From CAZKNJ01 sp964554185 (GTDB taxonomy: Bacteria; 4484-113), in NCBI GenBank assembly GCA_964554185.1, contig CAZKNJ010000015.1:1-45058 (forward strand): DNA of 45,058 nt, given 5' to 3'. The translations under genes were made by a program, and so were the position numbers. The notes under the pieces are model-generated. The model searched no databases. It saw only the letters and a program-made list of their open reading frames with translations, and was not told where the DNA came from. Position 1 is the stretch's first letter; every line of letters begins with the position of its first letter. This document shows, piece by piece, positions 15,131 through 24,361 of the stretch.

Positions 15131-16816
15131 ATGCCCCCAGAGGGCGGTCCAGAACGAAGCCTGAACAACCTGCTACAGAAGGAGCACGGCCTCTCACCGG
15201 TGCTTGCGCGGTTGTTCGCCAATCGTTGGGACGAGAACCCAAGTGCAGCGGAAGCGTTCGTTCATTCCGGCCTGGAGCACGCCGGCGGACTGGACAAGGC
15301 TCCGGCACTTCCCGCGATCATTGAGCGTTTGCAGCACGCACGCAAGCAGAGCGAATCCATCCTGTTCTACGGCGACTATGATGTTGACGGAGTACTGGCC
15401 GTGTGCATCATGTTCCGCACGGCGCAGCACCTGGGGCTGAAGGCCAACTACTTCCTGCCATCGCGTTTCAACGAGGGATACGGGCTGAACGAGCGCGTGG
15501 TCAGGCGCGCGGCTGACAACGGCTACAAGCTGATTGTTGCGTTGGATTGCGGAACTGCCAACCACAAGGAGATTGAGCTGGCGCGCAGTCTGGGAATTGA
15601 TGTGGTGGTGATTGACCACCACCAGTCCGCGGGTGAGCCGCCGGACGTCCCCATCATCAACCCTCAGCTTGACGATGGAGTAGATCCCCTCTGTAGCGCG
15701 GGGCTGGCCTATTTCGCCGCCCAGGAATGGCTCAAGGCCGCCGACGAAAGCCCGGCTCTGGCGGAGCAGCACTTCCTGGATCTCTCGGCCATCGGCACCA
15801 TTGCAGATATCGTACCGATGACCGGCGATTGCTTCCGGTTGGCGCACAACGGGCTGCCGCGGGTAACGCAGACAAAGAATGTGGGGCTGCGGGCGTTCCT
15901 GCGCTGCTTGAAGTTGGAAGGAATGTCGCATCTCACCAAGCGAGATGTGGCATTCAACGTGGTTCCACACTTGAACGCGGCGGGCCGAATGGCGCATGCG
16001 CGCCTGGCGGCGGAGCTGCTGCTCACGCAGGATGAGGCTAACGCCGCGCACGTCGCATCGCAGCTGCTGGAGCTTAACCGGATGCGCCGGGCGCAGCAGA
16101 AGCTGATGGACGCTGAAGCCAAGTTGCAGGCAGAAGCGCAGAAGGACTCGGCGGTATTGGTACTCTACAAGCCGGAGTGGAATCAGGGCATCACCGGCAT
16201 CGTTGCCGCGGGTATTGCAGCGCTTTACCAGCGCCCCGCCATCCTGCTTGCCGACACTTCAACCGAGGATGAAGAGGCCATCGCTAGCGGCAGGGCACCT
16301 GAGGGGGTTGACCTGCTTCACACCATAGAACCAGCCAAAGGCCTGTTCACCAGAGTCGGTGGGCACGCCGCCGCTTTTGGCGGGACCATACCCGTCAGCC
16401 GCATCAATGAACTGAGGAGCATGATGGCTAATGCTGAGCTGGTGGAGACGGAACAGCCAGCGCAGGCCAACGAGTGTGAACTGGAGACGACTGTGGAGGA
16501 ATTGGCGGACCCACGGCTGTGCGAGTCGCTCGTGCGCTTCTACCCCTTCGGCGAGGGGCATCCGGCACCGATGGTGCTGCTCAGGGATGCGAGCATTGAG
16601 CGGGCATCGCTCATCGGTTACGACCGCACGCATCTAGCGCTGCTAGTATTACGCCCAGGCGAGGCGCCGCTACGGGTTATGGGATTCCGGATGTCGCACC
16701 TCGCCGACCGCATTCAGGAGGGGGGGAAGCACAACCTTCAGCTTGAGCTTGAACTTGATAACTACATGAACAACCTGTCCGTGCTACTGCGGCTGACAGG
16801 CCTGGAAGATAGCTAG
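15131..16816 (+). CDS. recJ: Single-stranded-DNA-specific exonuclease RecJ
   Basis: RecJ digests single-stranded DNA 5' to 3' in recombination and repair. The 561-residue protein contains the DHH phosphoesterase motifs FYGDYDVDGVLA, ALDCGT, VVIDHHQSAGEPP and AIGTIADIVPMTGD, the NAAGRMAHAR motif, the DHHA1 motif VGGHAAAFGGT, and the C-terminal OB-fold-like region. All expected metal-binding Asp and His residues are present. Placement after secDF and before the RSH gene is a common bacterial order. Confidence 0.95.
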   Translation: MPPEGGPERSLNNLLQKEHGLSPVLARLFANRWDENPSAAEAFVHSGLEHAGGLDKAPALPAIIERLQHARKQSESILFYGDYDVDGVLAVCIMFRTAQHLGLKANYFLPSRFNEGYGLNERVVRRAADNGYKLIVALDCGTANHKEIELARSLGIDVVVIDHHQSAGEPPDVPIINPQLDDGVDPLCSAGLAYFAAQEWLKAADESPALAEQHFLDLSAIGTIADIVPMTGDCFRLAHNGLPRVTQTKNVGLRAFLRCLKLEGMSHLTKRDVAFNVVPHLNAAGRMAHARLAAELLLTQDEANAAHVASQLLELNRMRRAQQKLMDAEAKLQAEAQKDSAVLVLYKPEWNQGITGIVAAGIAALYQRPAILLADTSTEDEEAIASGRAPEGVDLLHTIEPAKGLFTRVGGHAAAFGGTIPVSRINELRSMMANAELVETEQPAQANECELETTVEELADPRLCESLVRFYPFGEGHPAPMVLLRDASIERASLIGYDRTHLALLVLRPGEAPLRVMGFRMSHLADRIQEGGKHNLQLELELDNYMNNLSVLLRLTGLEDS

Positions 16817-16829
16817 CGCAGACAGAGGA

Positions 16830-16835
16830 TATAAT
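16830..16835 (+). promoter_or_regulatory. -10 element immediately before the RSH gene
   Basis: Exact TATAAT ends 11 bases before the ATG at 16847. There is no Shine-Dalgarno sequence and no clear -35. It suggests a separate, nearly leaderless transcript in addition to read-through from recJ. Confidence 0.45.
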
Positions 16836-16846
16836 ACAGAGCAAGT

Positions 16847-19126
16847 ATGCCGCTCGCCAGGCAACAGACGAAAAGCGAACACCCCGAGGCCACCGAGCTT
16901 TACCGCAAGCTCATTGAAACCTACCGGGTGGAGCACCCGGACGCGGATACCAGCAGGATTGAGGCTGCGTTCCAACTGGCCTTGCAGGCGCACAAGGACG
17001 TCGAGCGCGAAACTGGCGAGCCCTATATCACCCACCCGCTGAATGTCGCCCTCATCTGCGCGCGACTCCACATGGACGAGGAATCCATCATTACCGCGTT
17101 GCTGCATGACACGGTGGAGGACACACCCGTCCGGCTGAAGAAAATCGGGCGGGTATTCGGCAAGGATGTGGAGCGGAAGGTGGACGCGCTGACCAAGATC
17201 CAGCGCATTGACCTCTTCGCCCGCTTCACCGGCCGGACAATGAGCGACGAGCAGGCGCGCAACCTACAGAAGCTTTTCGTGGCGATGGCGCAGGACTTCG
17301 CCGTGCTGGTCATCAAACTTGCCGACCGCCTGCATAACCTTCGCACGGTACACACGCTTCATCCCGACCGCATCAAGCGCAAGGCCAAGGAGACGCTGGA
17401 CTTCTACGTACCACTGGCACGGCGGCTGGGCCTGCGCGAAATCGCCAACGAGATGGAGGACATCTGCTTCCGCCACCTTTATTCGAAGGAATATGAGTGG
17501 ATACTGCGAGAGCTGGACAAGACGGTAGGGGCCAAAACTCAGCTATACGAGCGGATGGAAGAGCAGGTGCACGAGGCATTGGCGCAGGAGGGCTTGGAAG
17601 TTGAGATGATCTACGGGCGCGTGAAATCGCCCTACTCCACCTGGAGAAAAATCCAAAAGGACGGAGTGTCCATTGACCAGGTGTTTGACCTTATCGCGCT
17701 GCGCATCGTTATCAGCGGTGACGAGATTGACTGCTACCGGGCGATGGGTGTGATTCACGGGCTGTACCGTCCGCTGTTCAGCCGCTTCCGCGACTTTGTC
17801 GCCGCGCCGAAGAGCAACGGCTACCAGAGCCTGCACACCACTGTCGCCGGAGAGAGCGGCCAGATAACCGAGATTCAGATTCGCACCGTGTGGATGAACG
17901 ATGTAGCGGAACACGGAGTAGCCGCGCACTGGAAGTACAAGGAACTCTCGTCCCAGGGGAAGCTCAGCAAAACGTTCTCCTGGTTCCAGTTCATCCAGGA
18001 CCTGTCGGAGGAGCATCTTGACTCCAGGCGTTTCGTAGAGAAAACGAGGGCGTCGCTGACCGAAGGCGAGGTGCTGGTGCTCTCGCCGCAGGGCGAAGTC
18101 GTGTCGCTGCCCAAAGGGGCAACTCCGCTGGACTTTGCATACTTCATCCACACCGACCTGGGGCACAGCACGCAGAGCGCCAAAGTAAACAGCGTGCCGG
18201 TTCCGCTCGACTACGAATTGGACAATGGAGATGTAGTGGAGGTCGTCAAGAACCCCGAGGGCAAGCCCAATCCCCAGCCGGAGTGGCTGAACATAGTCAA
18301 GAGCCCTCGTTCGGTGGTGAAGATTAAGCGGTGGTTCCGCAGCCGCACCCGCCGCGAGCGGGTGGAAATGGGGCGGTTCCTGCTCCGGCAGCAGATCACC
18401 AAAGAGGGGCTGTATCCGCTCAACCTGATGGACAACACCAAGCTGCTGCAACTCATTAAGATACTCCACATACGCAAGATTGACGACATGTTTGACCGCA
18501 TTGCCGTCGGCAACTTGATGGCGGACGAAGTGGTCAAACAACTGAAACACAAGCACATTCAGGAATCCCTGCAGCCGCGCTACCAGCCCACAGCCTCCTG
18601 GGGGCGTTCCCCGTTCCACACGGCGGTGGGCACCGCCAGCGAGCTGGGGATTGCCCGCAAGGGCGGCCGGCCGTTGAGAAGGAAGGTGGAATTGGCGGCT
18701 TGCTGCACACCGGTGCCGGGCGACGAGGTCTTCGGGCTGGATAACCGCAAGGAGCACCGGGTGGAGATTCACCACGCCCACTGCCCGCTGGGAAACACGA
18801 TGGCCGAGTTCACCGTGATACCGGTGGAATGGAGCGAGGATGCGAAGAACATCTATTACCCTACGGCATTGCATATCACCGCGCTGAACCGCGTCGGACT
18901 GCTGTTTGACGTGATGCGCGAACTGTCGGAGCTTTCGGTGAACCTGACCGGTGGAAACCTGAACCTGCATCCCAGCGTGATGCACGGCGATGAGGTCGCC
19001 ACTTTCCAGCTGATGGTGGAAGTGCAGAGCAAGGAGCAGCTCAAGGAAGTGCTGGAGACCCTCCGGAAGGTGGAGGACATCATGGCGGTTGAACGCATGC
19101 TTGAGCATCCGAAGGAGGAGAACTAG
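16847..19126 (+). CDS. relA: Bifunctional (p)ppGpp synthetase/hydrolase (RSH)
   Basis: The protein makes and degrades the alarmones ppGpp and pppGpp in the stringent response. Its 759 residues show the full long RSH layout: HD hydrolase (ITHPLNVA, ALLHDTVEDT, IKLADRLHNLRT, all metal ligands intact), synthetase (RVKSPYSTWRKIQKDG, FDLIALRIV, APKSNGYQSLHTTV, EIQIRT), TGS domain (EVVSLPKGATPLDFAYFIHT), a zinc-finger-like CC segment (AACCTPVPGDE) and a C-terminal ACT domain. Both activities are therefore expected. The symbol relA is a convention here; rel or spoT would serve equally. The downstream dtd GTG overlaps its stop by one base. Confidence 0.95.
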   Translation: MPLARQQTKSEHPEATELYRKLIETYRVEHPDADTSRIEAAFQLALQAHKDVERETGEPYITHPLNVALICARLHMDEESIITALLHDTVEDTPVRLKKIGRVFGKDVERKVDALTKIQRIDLFARFTGRTMSDEQARNLQKLFVAMAQDFAVLVIKLADRLHNLRTVHTLHPDRIKRKAKETLDFYVPLARRLGLREIANEMEDICFRHLYSKEYEWILRELDKTVGAKTQLYERMEEQVHEALAQEGLEVEMIYGRVKSPYSTWRKIQKDGVSIDQVFDLIALRIVISGDEIDCYRAMGVIHGLYRPLFSRFRDFVAAPKSNGYQSLHTTVAGESGQITEIQIRTVWMNDVAEHGVAAHWKYKELSSQGKLSKTFSWFQFIQDLSEEHLDSRRFVEKTRASLTEGEVLVLSPQGEVVSLPKGATPLDFAYFIHTDLGHSTQSAKVNSVPVPLDYELDNGDVVEVVKNPEGKPNPQPEWLNIVKSPRSVVKIKRWFRSRTRRERVEMGRFLLRQQITKEGLYPLNLMDNTKLLQLIKILHIRKIDDMFDRIAVGNLMADEVVKQLKHKHIQESLQPRYQPTASWGRSPFHTAVGTASELGIARKGGRPLRRKVELAACCTPVPGDEVFGLDNRKEHRVEIHHAHCPLGNTMAEFTVIPVEWSEDAKNIYYPTALHITALNRVGLLFDVMRELSELSVNLTGGNLNLHPSVMHGDEVATFQLMVEVQSKEQLKEVLETLRKVEDIMAVERMLEHPKEEN

Positions 19127-19575
19127 TGCGGGCGGTGGTTCAGCGGGTGAGCCGGGCGGAAGTGCGCGTTGAAGGCGCGGCTGTTGCGTCCATTGGCCTG
19201 GGCTTCCTTGTGTTGGCCGGCGTGTTTGAAGAGGACACGATGGAAGACCTGGCGTGGATGGCCAAACGCATCGCTCAGCTTCGCATACTTGCGGACGCCG
19301 AAGGGAAGATGAACCTCTCTCCGTTGGATGCTGGTGGCGAGATACTGCTCGTCTCGCAATTCACGCTGTGCGCCAATATCAAGAAGGGTAACCGCCCGTC
19401 GTTCATCAAGGCGATGGCGCCGGAGCCAGCGGAGGCGATGGTGAAGAAACTCGCGGCCACCATCGGGGAGTATGGGCTGCGGGTGAAGACCGGAGTGTTC
19501 GGCGCGATGATGGATGTGGAGCTGGTGAATGCCGGACCGGTGACGATTGTGCTGGATTCACGGGAGTTCCGCTAG
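19126..19575 (+). CDS. dtd: D-aminoacyl-tRNA deacylase
   Basis: Dtd hydrolyses D-amino acids and glycine mischarged on tRNA. The 149-residue protein has the start MRAVVQRVSRAEV, the SQFTL motif (LLVSQFTLCANIKKGNRPSF) and the Gly-cisPro region NAGPVTIVLDS near its end, with Ala where many homologs have Asp. It begins at a GTG that shares its G with the RSH stop codon, an RSH-dtd coupling found in many bacteria. Its TAG stop is part of a CTAG shared with the stop of convergent miaA. Confidence 0.95.
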   Translation: MRAVVQRVSRAEVRVEGAAVASIGLGFLVLAGVFEEDTMEDLAWMAKRIAQLRILADAEGKMNLSPLDAGGEILLVSQFTLCANIKKGNRPSFIKAMAPEPAEAMVKKLAATIGEYGLRVKTGVFGAMMDVELVNAGPVTIVLDSREFR

Positions 19576-20594
19576 CCGGAGCCGGCCTCGGGGTACTCCC
19601 CGCGGATGTCCGTTTCAATCACATGCAGGGCTTCAGCCTGCTCGGCGGGCGTGGTGAAAGCGAGCAGCGTGAAGTGCTTGAAGCGGCTACGATTCCAGGC
19701 GTCCTGGCGCTTGGCGTACTGCCGAGTGTGGATAGTGATTAGTTCCGCCAGTTCCTGGAACGAAAGATCGCCCTGGAGAAAGCTCACCGCCTCGCTGTAG
19801 CCGATGCCCGAAAGGGATTGCGCGCCCGGCGGCACGCCCGCATCCAGGATTGTGCGGACCTCATCCACCAGCCCATTCGCCAACATCTGCCCGGTTCGCG
19901 TGTGGATACGGGCCTCCAGCGCCTCGCGCTGCACTTCCAGCCGGTAGCCCATCAGCACCAGCGGCGGCAGCGGTTGCGGGCGTGAAGCACTCGCCGCTTT
20001 CCGAGCCTGCATAACCTCTTCCTGAGCCGGCGTGAATCCCAAGGCGTCAAGGAGCGCTGCGCACTCCGCTTCGTTTATGGACATGAGCACGCGCTCCAGC
20101 AGCCGGATGACCCGACGAGGGTTGTCCAGGTCCACCGCGCCAGCCCCCGGTAGCGACCGGACGCGGCTTCGCAGCATCTCGCTGCCCCGCTCCCAGGCTT
20201 GGTTGAACTGCCGGCGCAGCACTCTCAACGGCGGAGCCTGCCCGAAATCGTAGCCCTCCGCCAGCGCCTCAATGTAAAGTCCGGTGCCACCCTCCAGCAA
20301 AGGTAACCTGCCGCGCTCACGGATACCGGCAATGGCGGAATGGGCTGCCTGCACAAACTCCTGCACCGAGAAGCCTGCACTAGGCTCCACCATATCGAGC
20401 AGATGAAAGCACGCTGACTCTCTCTCGGAAGCTGTGGGCTTGGCAGAGCCTATGTCTAGGCCGCGGTAGACCTTGCGAGAATCGCAGCAGACAATCTCCA
20501 GCGGCAAGCGCGCCGCGAGCGCGAGTGCAAGCGAAGTCTTGCCACAGGCGGTGGGACCGACGATAGCAGGGATCTTGCGCGCTCGGACAGGCAT
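19572..20594 (-). CDS. miaA: tRNA dimethylallyltransferase
   Basis: MiaA adds an isopentenyl group to A37 of tRNAs reading U-starting codons. The protein (340 residues from the ATG at 20594) has the P-loop GPTACGKTSLAL, CCDSRKVYRGLDIGSAKP, the GGTGLYIEALAEG motif and the typical Tyr-Arg-Gln-x-Ala-Lys-Arg C-terminal helix (TRQYAKRQDAWNR). In the substrate loop Gln of DSxQVYR is replaced by Lys. A TTG at 20627 would overlap the upstream amj gene by 29 bases and is less likely. It is the third gene of the minus-strand operon headed by the 5'-nucleotidase-like protein. Confidence 0.95.
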   Translation of the reverse strand: MPVRARKIPAIVGPTACGKTSLALALAARLPLEIVCCDSRKVYRGLDIGSAKPTASERESACFHLLDMVEPSAGFSVQEFVQAAHSAIAGIRERGRLPLLEGGTGLYIEALAEGYDFGQAPPLRVLRRQFNQAWERGSEMLRSRVRSLPGAGAVDLDNPRRVIRLLERVLMSINEAECAALLDALGFTPAQEEVMQARKAASASRPQPLPPLVLMGYRLEVQREALEARIHTRTGQMLANGLVDEVRTILDAGVPPGAQSLSGIGYSEAVSFLQGDLSFQELAELITIHTRQYAKRQDAWNRSRFKHFTLLAFTTPAEQAEALHVIETDIRGEYPEAGSG

Positions 20595-20598
20595 CGCT

Positions 20599-21447
20599 CT
20601 AGAATAGCTTATCAACCCAGCCCGCAACGTACATCACATAGAACGCCATCGTTCCCACGATGAATTGGGCGATTATGGTGCCGGTGAACCGCGCGACAAC
20701 CAAGTAAAGGTTCATTACTTTGACGTCCTCCAGCGGACGCTGGCCATTGATGCACTGGTCAGTGATCATCGCCGCAGGCGGGTCAACCAGGATGAAGAGC
20801 AGGAAGGTCGCAATGCCGTTGACGATTCCCGACAGCGTCACGGCGGTGGCGCGCAATGAAGGGTTAAGCGCGCCGGCGTAGATCGTGGACAGAACCCCCA
20901 CCGTGTAGAACGCGGTGACCAGAACCATAAAGGCGATGAAATCCAACGGAAGCCGGCGGATGCTCCTGAAATACTCCACCAGCCGCCCATGGAAAGGCCA
21001 GACGAAGTACTTGTGCGCCCGCAGCCAGCGCTTGGGATGCAACAGGTAGAGGACCACGCGCGGGAGCGTCCTGACCTCCTCAAATACCTCCAACAGCCGG
21101 GTGAAGATTCGGACGAACGTGGGCGTAAGCAGGGCACCGAGCACCGTTCCTATGGTGGTCGCAAGGATGATGAAGTGGATCTTCAACATCAGCGCATTCA
21201 CCAGAGCATCACGGATTACCGGGTCGGGCACGGCGGTCTTGTCGGCCATATTGCCCACGATGGGCGCCTGAATCATGTTTGACAGGCGGGCGAAGACGAT
21301 GATGAGGTTGAACAGCGCGATGGACGAGGCCAACCGTTTGGTGATGGCGCCGCTGGTGCGGATGGACAGCGCCAGCGTATCCACCATTGCCATGAAGCCG
21401 ACGAGTACTGCAACGAAGATTACGGCGCGGTCGATGATGGGCGGCAT
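20599..21447 (-). CDS. amj: Amj-type alternate lipid II flippase (DUF2837 family)
   Basis: This 282-residue integral membrane protein has about six hydrophobic spans. Its N-terminal part, MVDTLALSIRTSGAITKRLA followed by a LFNLIIVFARLSNMIQAP segment, matches the signature I know from B. subtilis YdaH/Amj, which can replace MurJ in moving the peptidoglycan precursor lipid II across the membrane. The C-terminal ARFTGTIIAQF is also in keeping. The ATG lies five bases after the stop of the upstream gene with no strong ribosome site, so translation is probably coupled. The operon partners are a secreted 5'-nucleotidase-like protein and miaA. Assignment is by recalled motif, not by a search. Confidence 0.8.
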   Translation of the reverse strand: MPPIIDRAVIFVAVLVGFMAMVDTLALSIRTSGAITKRLASSIALFNLIIVFARLSNMIQAPIVGNMADKTAVPDPVIRDALVNALMLKIHFIILATTIGTVLGALLTPTFVRIFTRLLEVFEEVRTLPRVVLYLLHPKRWLRAHKYFVWPFHGRLVEYFRSIRRLPLDFIAFMVLVTAFYTVGVLSTIYAGALNPSLRATAVTLSGIVNGIATFLLFILVDPPAAMITDQCINGQRPLEDVKVMNLYLVVARFTGTIIAQFIVGTMAFYVMYVAGWVDKLF

Positions 21448-21452
21448 TTAGC

Positions 21453-23672
21453 TCAGTTGATCAGCGGGACGAACAGCGCGATGAACGACACTTCCTGCGC
21501 CGGCGTGGTCGTCAGCTCCGCTACGAAGCGGTAGAGGTTCTCCGCCAGCTGCATCTTCTGGTTGTCGGTTCCGTCCCAGTACGCCTTGAACTCGATTTCG
21601 TCGCCCGGCGCGAGCGCAACCGAAGTTTCCTCCTGCGTGAAATAGCGGTTGTACGAGTAATTCCAGAAGAGCTTGTTGTCCTTGTAGACCTTGAAATCAA
21701 AGTGCTGGCCGGTGGGAAACTTGAGCATCTTGTGGGTCTCGCCGGTGTTGCGCAGCTTGAGAGCGAACTCAATCGCAGGCTGGCCGTCCAGCGTCACCTC
21801 ATTCACCCCGAAATCGTAGGTGAGGCCCTCCATCTCCACCGAAGTGGAGCCGATGGACTGATCGCCGGCTGGAGTTGACGGGAGTTCCTCCACTACCGGT
21901 TCGGCCTGCTCGGCGGCCTCTTCTTCCATTCCCGGCTCTGGCGCAGGGGCCAGGCCCAGATCCGTTTCCTCCTCAACAATCACCTCGTATTCGCCGGGGG
22001 CAGGTTCTTCCAGCGCCTCTTCATTCTCGGGTGCGGGCTCCTCCGGTGGCGCCTCGGCGATCTCATCCTGAATCGGAGTCTCCGCCGCCTCATCCAGCAC
22101 GCTTTCTGCCGGAGCTTCTTCTTCGATTGCGGTCACATCCGCGATTGCTCCCGTTTCCGGGGGCTCGGCGAAGTAGCTTATCCGCTCCTCCAACTCGCCA
22201 GCGTAGTCGCTGCGGGTGGAGAGATATTCCTCAACGACCTCCCGCACCAGATAGGGGTGCAGTTGCTGCTGGCGAAGGGAGTAAACCGCGGTTAGGCCCT
22301 CCAGTCCTTGGACCATCCGGTCGGTCACCGCAACCGTGTAATCAGCCTCAGGTCTGAGTGGCACTCCGCCCACACGCACGCTGTAAGCCGCTCCATCAAA
22401 TATCCCGAAGCTCACACCACTGACCTGCAGGAAGCTGCCACGGCCGATGGCCTGCGCCCCCTGGGACATCAGGGCGTTCAGGTCGCTTCCCCGCATAACC
22501 CCTTTTACGATGCGCGCTTCTCCAGGATAAGCCTTCAGTAAGTCGCCGCGGGTTACCGGTCCGGCAGAGAGACCGCCGCGGAAACCGCCAGCCTCTAGGA
22601 GTGCGACTTCAGTCCCGGCAGCCGACTTCATTGCGTCGGCAAACAGGTTTCCCAGCGAGGTCTCAAATGAAGTGAGCTTGTCGAGCGGCATGGATTCAGC
22701 CAGGCTGGTGATAACCACGTCCAGCTGTTCATCCATGCGGGCGCGCTGCTCGGAGATAACTGCCAGATACTGGCTGTTCTCCGTCCAGCGTCCGCCGAGT
22801 TCTTCCAGGTGTTCGTCGAAGTACCGCAGCTTGTATCCGTTCTTGCGGTCGCCTTCAAAGGTGAGCTTGAGCAAGCCGGCGTGGGACCCCCAGTTGCCGG
22901 ACTGGACAATCAGGCTGTTGTCCACCTTGAGCGGAACGCTCAGCGCCGCCATCTGGCCGCCGCTCACGATAACGGATACCTCGGGGTGTGAAACCGCCAG
23001 CTGGATGTTGTCAGCCAGCTTCAGGGTTGAAAGCAGGATAATAGTATCCGACTGGTTCTTAAGCTGGGGGACCCACTCGGCGGCGACCTCATGCGGGTCG
23101 CGGAAGGTAAGGCCGGAGGTGTTGGCCGTGGGCACCTGGGAGGGGGCGCCCGGATCCGTTAGCCCCAGAAGCGCAACCCGGAAGCCACCCAGGTCTAGCA
23201 CTTTGAACGGCTCACCAAGGTACTTCCCGGTCGCCGCATCGAGAACGTTGGCGCACAGGAAAGGAAAGCCCGCTTCGCCAATGCGCTCGGCCAGCTTCTT
23301 ACGCCCGACCGCAAAGTCCAGCGGTCCCAGGCCGGCAGCGTCGTACCCGAGCATGGACATCAACCGCACGTCCAGGTAGCCGCCAAGGTAGTAGCTGAGC
23401 GGCGTATACCCCAGAGTGTTGCCCGCATCCAGCGTAAGCCAGTGCATACTCTGGTGGCGGCGCTTCTCCTGGAAGTAAATCGCCCGCTTGGCGTAACCGC
23501 CCAGCGGCTTGGTGCTCTGGTAGTAATAGGACTGGATGCGGCCGCGGGTGTCGTTGGTGTGCAGAATCCCCACATTGACCAACTCAGCGGACGCGGCATA
23601 AGCGGCGAGCAGTATGTATGCACACACCGCGGCTGCAAATGCTGCCAAAACCTTGAATGTGGATCCCTTCAT
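21453..23672 (-). CDS. Secreted 5'-nucleotidase-like protein with C-terminal BsuPI domain, probably inactive
   Basis: The protein (739 residues from the ATG at 23672) has a signal peptide, a metallophosphoesterase-like domain of the UshA family, a 5'-nucleotidase C-terminal-like domain (FETSLGNLFADAMK, then LLEAGGFRGGLSAGPVTRGD), a Glu/Pro/Ala-rich linker of about 100 residues, and a final domain of about 125 residues that resembles the BsuPI intracellular proteinase inhibitor (FDFKVYKDNKLFWNYSY, FTQEETSVALAPGDEIEF). Metal-binding motifs are degraded: NDxHG reads NDTRG, DxGD reads DAGN, GNHEFD reads GPLDF and GHxH reads GGQM. It is probably an exported non-catalytic protein. An ATG at 23705 lies only two bases from a -10 element, so 23672 is the better start. 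Confidence 0.75.
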   Translation of the reverse strand: MKGSTFKVLAAFAAAVCAYILLAAYAASAELVNVGILHTNDTRGRIQSYYYQSTKPLGGYAKRAIYFQEKRRHQSMHWLTLDAGNTLGYTPLSYYLGGYLDVRLMSMLGYDAAGLGPLDFAVGRKKLAERIGEAGFPFLCANVLDAATGKYLGEPFKVLDLGGFRVALLGLTDPGAPSQVPTANTSGLTFRDPHEVAAEWVPQLKNQSDTIILLSTLKLADNIQLAVSHPEVSVIVSGGQMAALSVPLKVDNSLIVQSGNWGSHAGLLKLTFEGDRKNGYKLRYFDEHLEELGGRWTENSQYLAVISEQRARMDEQLDVVITSLAESMPLDKLTSFETSLGNLFADAMKSAAGTEVALLEAGGFRGGLSAGPVTRGDLLKAYPGEARIVKGVMRGSDLNALMSQGAQAIGRGSFLQVSGVSFGIFDGAAYSVRVGGVPLRPEADYTVAVTDRMVQGLEGLTAVYSLRQQQLHPYLVREVVEEYLSTRSDYAGELEERISYFAEPPETGAIADVTAIEEEAPAESVLDEAAETPIQDEIAEAPPEEPAPENEEALEEPAPGEYEVIVEEETDLGLAPAPEPGMEEEAAEQAEPVVEELPSTPAGDQSIGSTSVEMEGLTYDFGVNEVTLDGQPAIEFALKLRNTGETHKMLKFPTGQHFDFKVYKDNKLFWNYSYNRYFTQEETSVALAPGDEIEFKAYWDGTDNQKMQLAENLYRFVAELTTTPAQEVSFIALFVPLIN

Positions 23673-23706
23673 AATGCCCCCCAAACAGGTGTGGCCGTGA
23701 ACCATA

Positions 23707-23715
23707 ATTCTAGCA
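23707..23715 (-). promoter_or_regulatory. Extended -10 promoter for the 5'-nucleotidase-like operon
   Basis: Minus strand TGC followed by TAGAAT (23712-23707). No good -35. The leader to the ATG at 23672 is about 28 bases and carries a G-rich ribosome site. Confidence 0.5.
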
Positions 23716-23737
23716 CACCGTGCCGCCCACTCAGGAT

Positions 23738-23766
23738 TTAACTTGCCGGCACGCCGCTACGATAAT
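23738..23766 (+). promoter_or_regulatory. Promoter for the small membrane protein gene
   Basis: TTAACT (23738-23743), a 17-base spacer and GATAAT (23761-23766), 16 bases before the ATG at 23783. It is divergent from the preceding promoter. Confidence 0.5.
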
Positions 23767-23782
23767 TGCATACCAGAAGCCT

Positions 23783-24361
23783 ATGAACAAAGACCGTTTG
23801 GAAAAACTCGCACGCTGGTGGGACGAAGCTTCCTCTCAGCTTGAAACCGGTGACAGCGAAGCGCTGAAGCGCAAGCTGCATCTTATGGAGGCCGAGCTGC
23901 GGGTAGCCTTGAAGGCAGAGCCTGAACGCAGCCGGCGACCGTCTCTTGCCGCAGGATTGGCTGCTATGGCACTTGTGGTGGTGGTCATCGGCGTGATGGC
24001 CGCAGTGCTGCTGCCACGCGAGGATGGCCCGGTTATGCTCGCATCACGCGGTGGGCCTGAGCCCACCGCCAGTATCGAGGCCCCGGTTGTCCCGGTGACG
24101 CAGCCAGCAATTGAGGCGAAGGTGCAGACCATCGCCCAGGCTCCACAGGTACGCCCACAACCGGAACGAAGGATAGTCGCCGCCAGGACGCCACGGCCCC
24201 CGGCTGAGCGACGGACGGAACCAGTGGTGAGCACTCCCACTGAGCCGCCAGCGACCTCTCCGGCAACGGCCGTTCCAGCGTCCGCGCCCGCCCACGAGGC
24301 CGAAGCACCGCTGGACGCGCTGGCGCTGCTGGTGACGCTGGAACGGGAGTTTGAGCAGTAG
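23783..24361 (+). CDS. Single-span membrane protein with Pro/Ala-rich exported part, unknown function
   Basis: This 192-residue protein has a charged N-terminal cytoplasmic part of about 60 residues (MNKDRLEKLARWWDEASSQLE), one hydrophobic span (LAAGLAAMALVVVVIGVMAAVLL) and a low-complexity Pro/Ala/Thr-rich extracytoplasmic region ending in a short helix (LDALALLVTLEREFEQ). The layout resembles a membrane-anchored regulator or anti-sigma-like protein, but there is no zinc-binding His-Cys motif and no sigma gene beside it. It ends at the bamA promoter. I chose the ATG at 23783 because earlier in-frame starts lie upstream of the -10 element. Function unknown. Confidence 0.65.
   Translation: MNKDRLEKLARWWDEASSQLETGDSEALKRKLHLMEAELRVALKAEPERSRRPSLAAGLAAMALVVVVIGVMAAVLLPREDGPVMLASRGGPEPTASIEAPVVPVTQPAIEAKVQTIAQAPQVRPQPERRIVAARTPRPPAERRTEPVVSTPTEPPATSPATAVPASAPAHEAEAPLDALALLVTLEREFEQ

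Noticed and set aside
17543..19108. A long open frame of 521 codons antisense to the RSH gene
   Set aside because: It is a codon-bias shadow in GC-rich DNA; the protein is His/Leu/Arg-rich, lacks any domain and lies opposite a fully conserved gene. Similar antisense frames opposite rho, guaB3, der, recJ and PFOR were dropped for the same reason.
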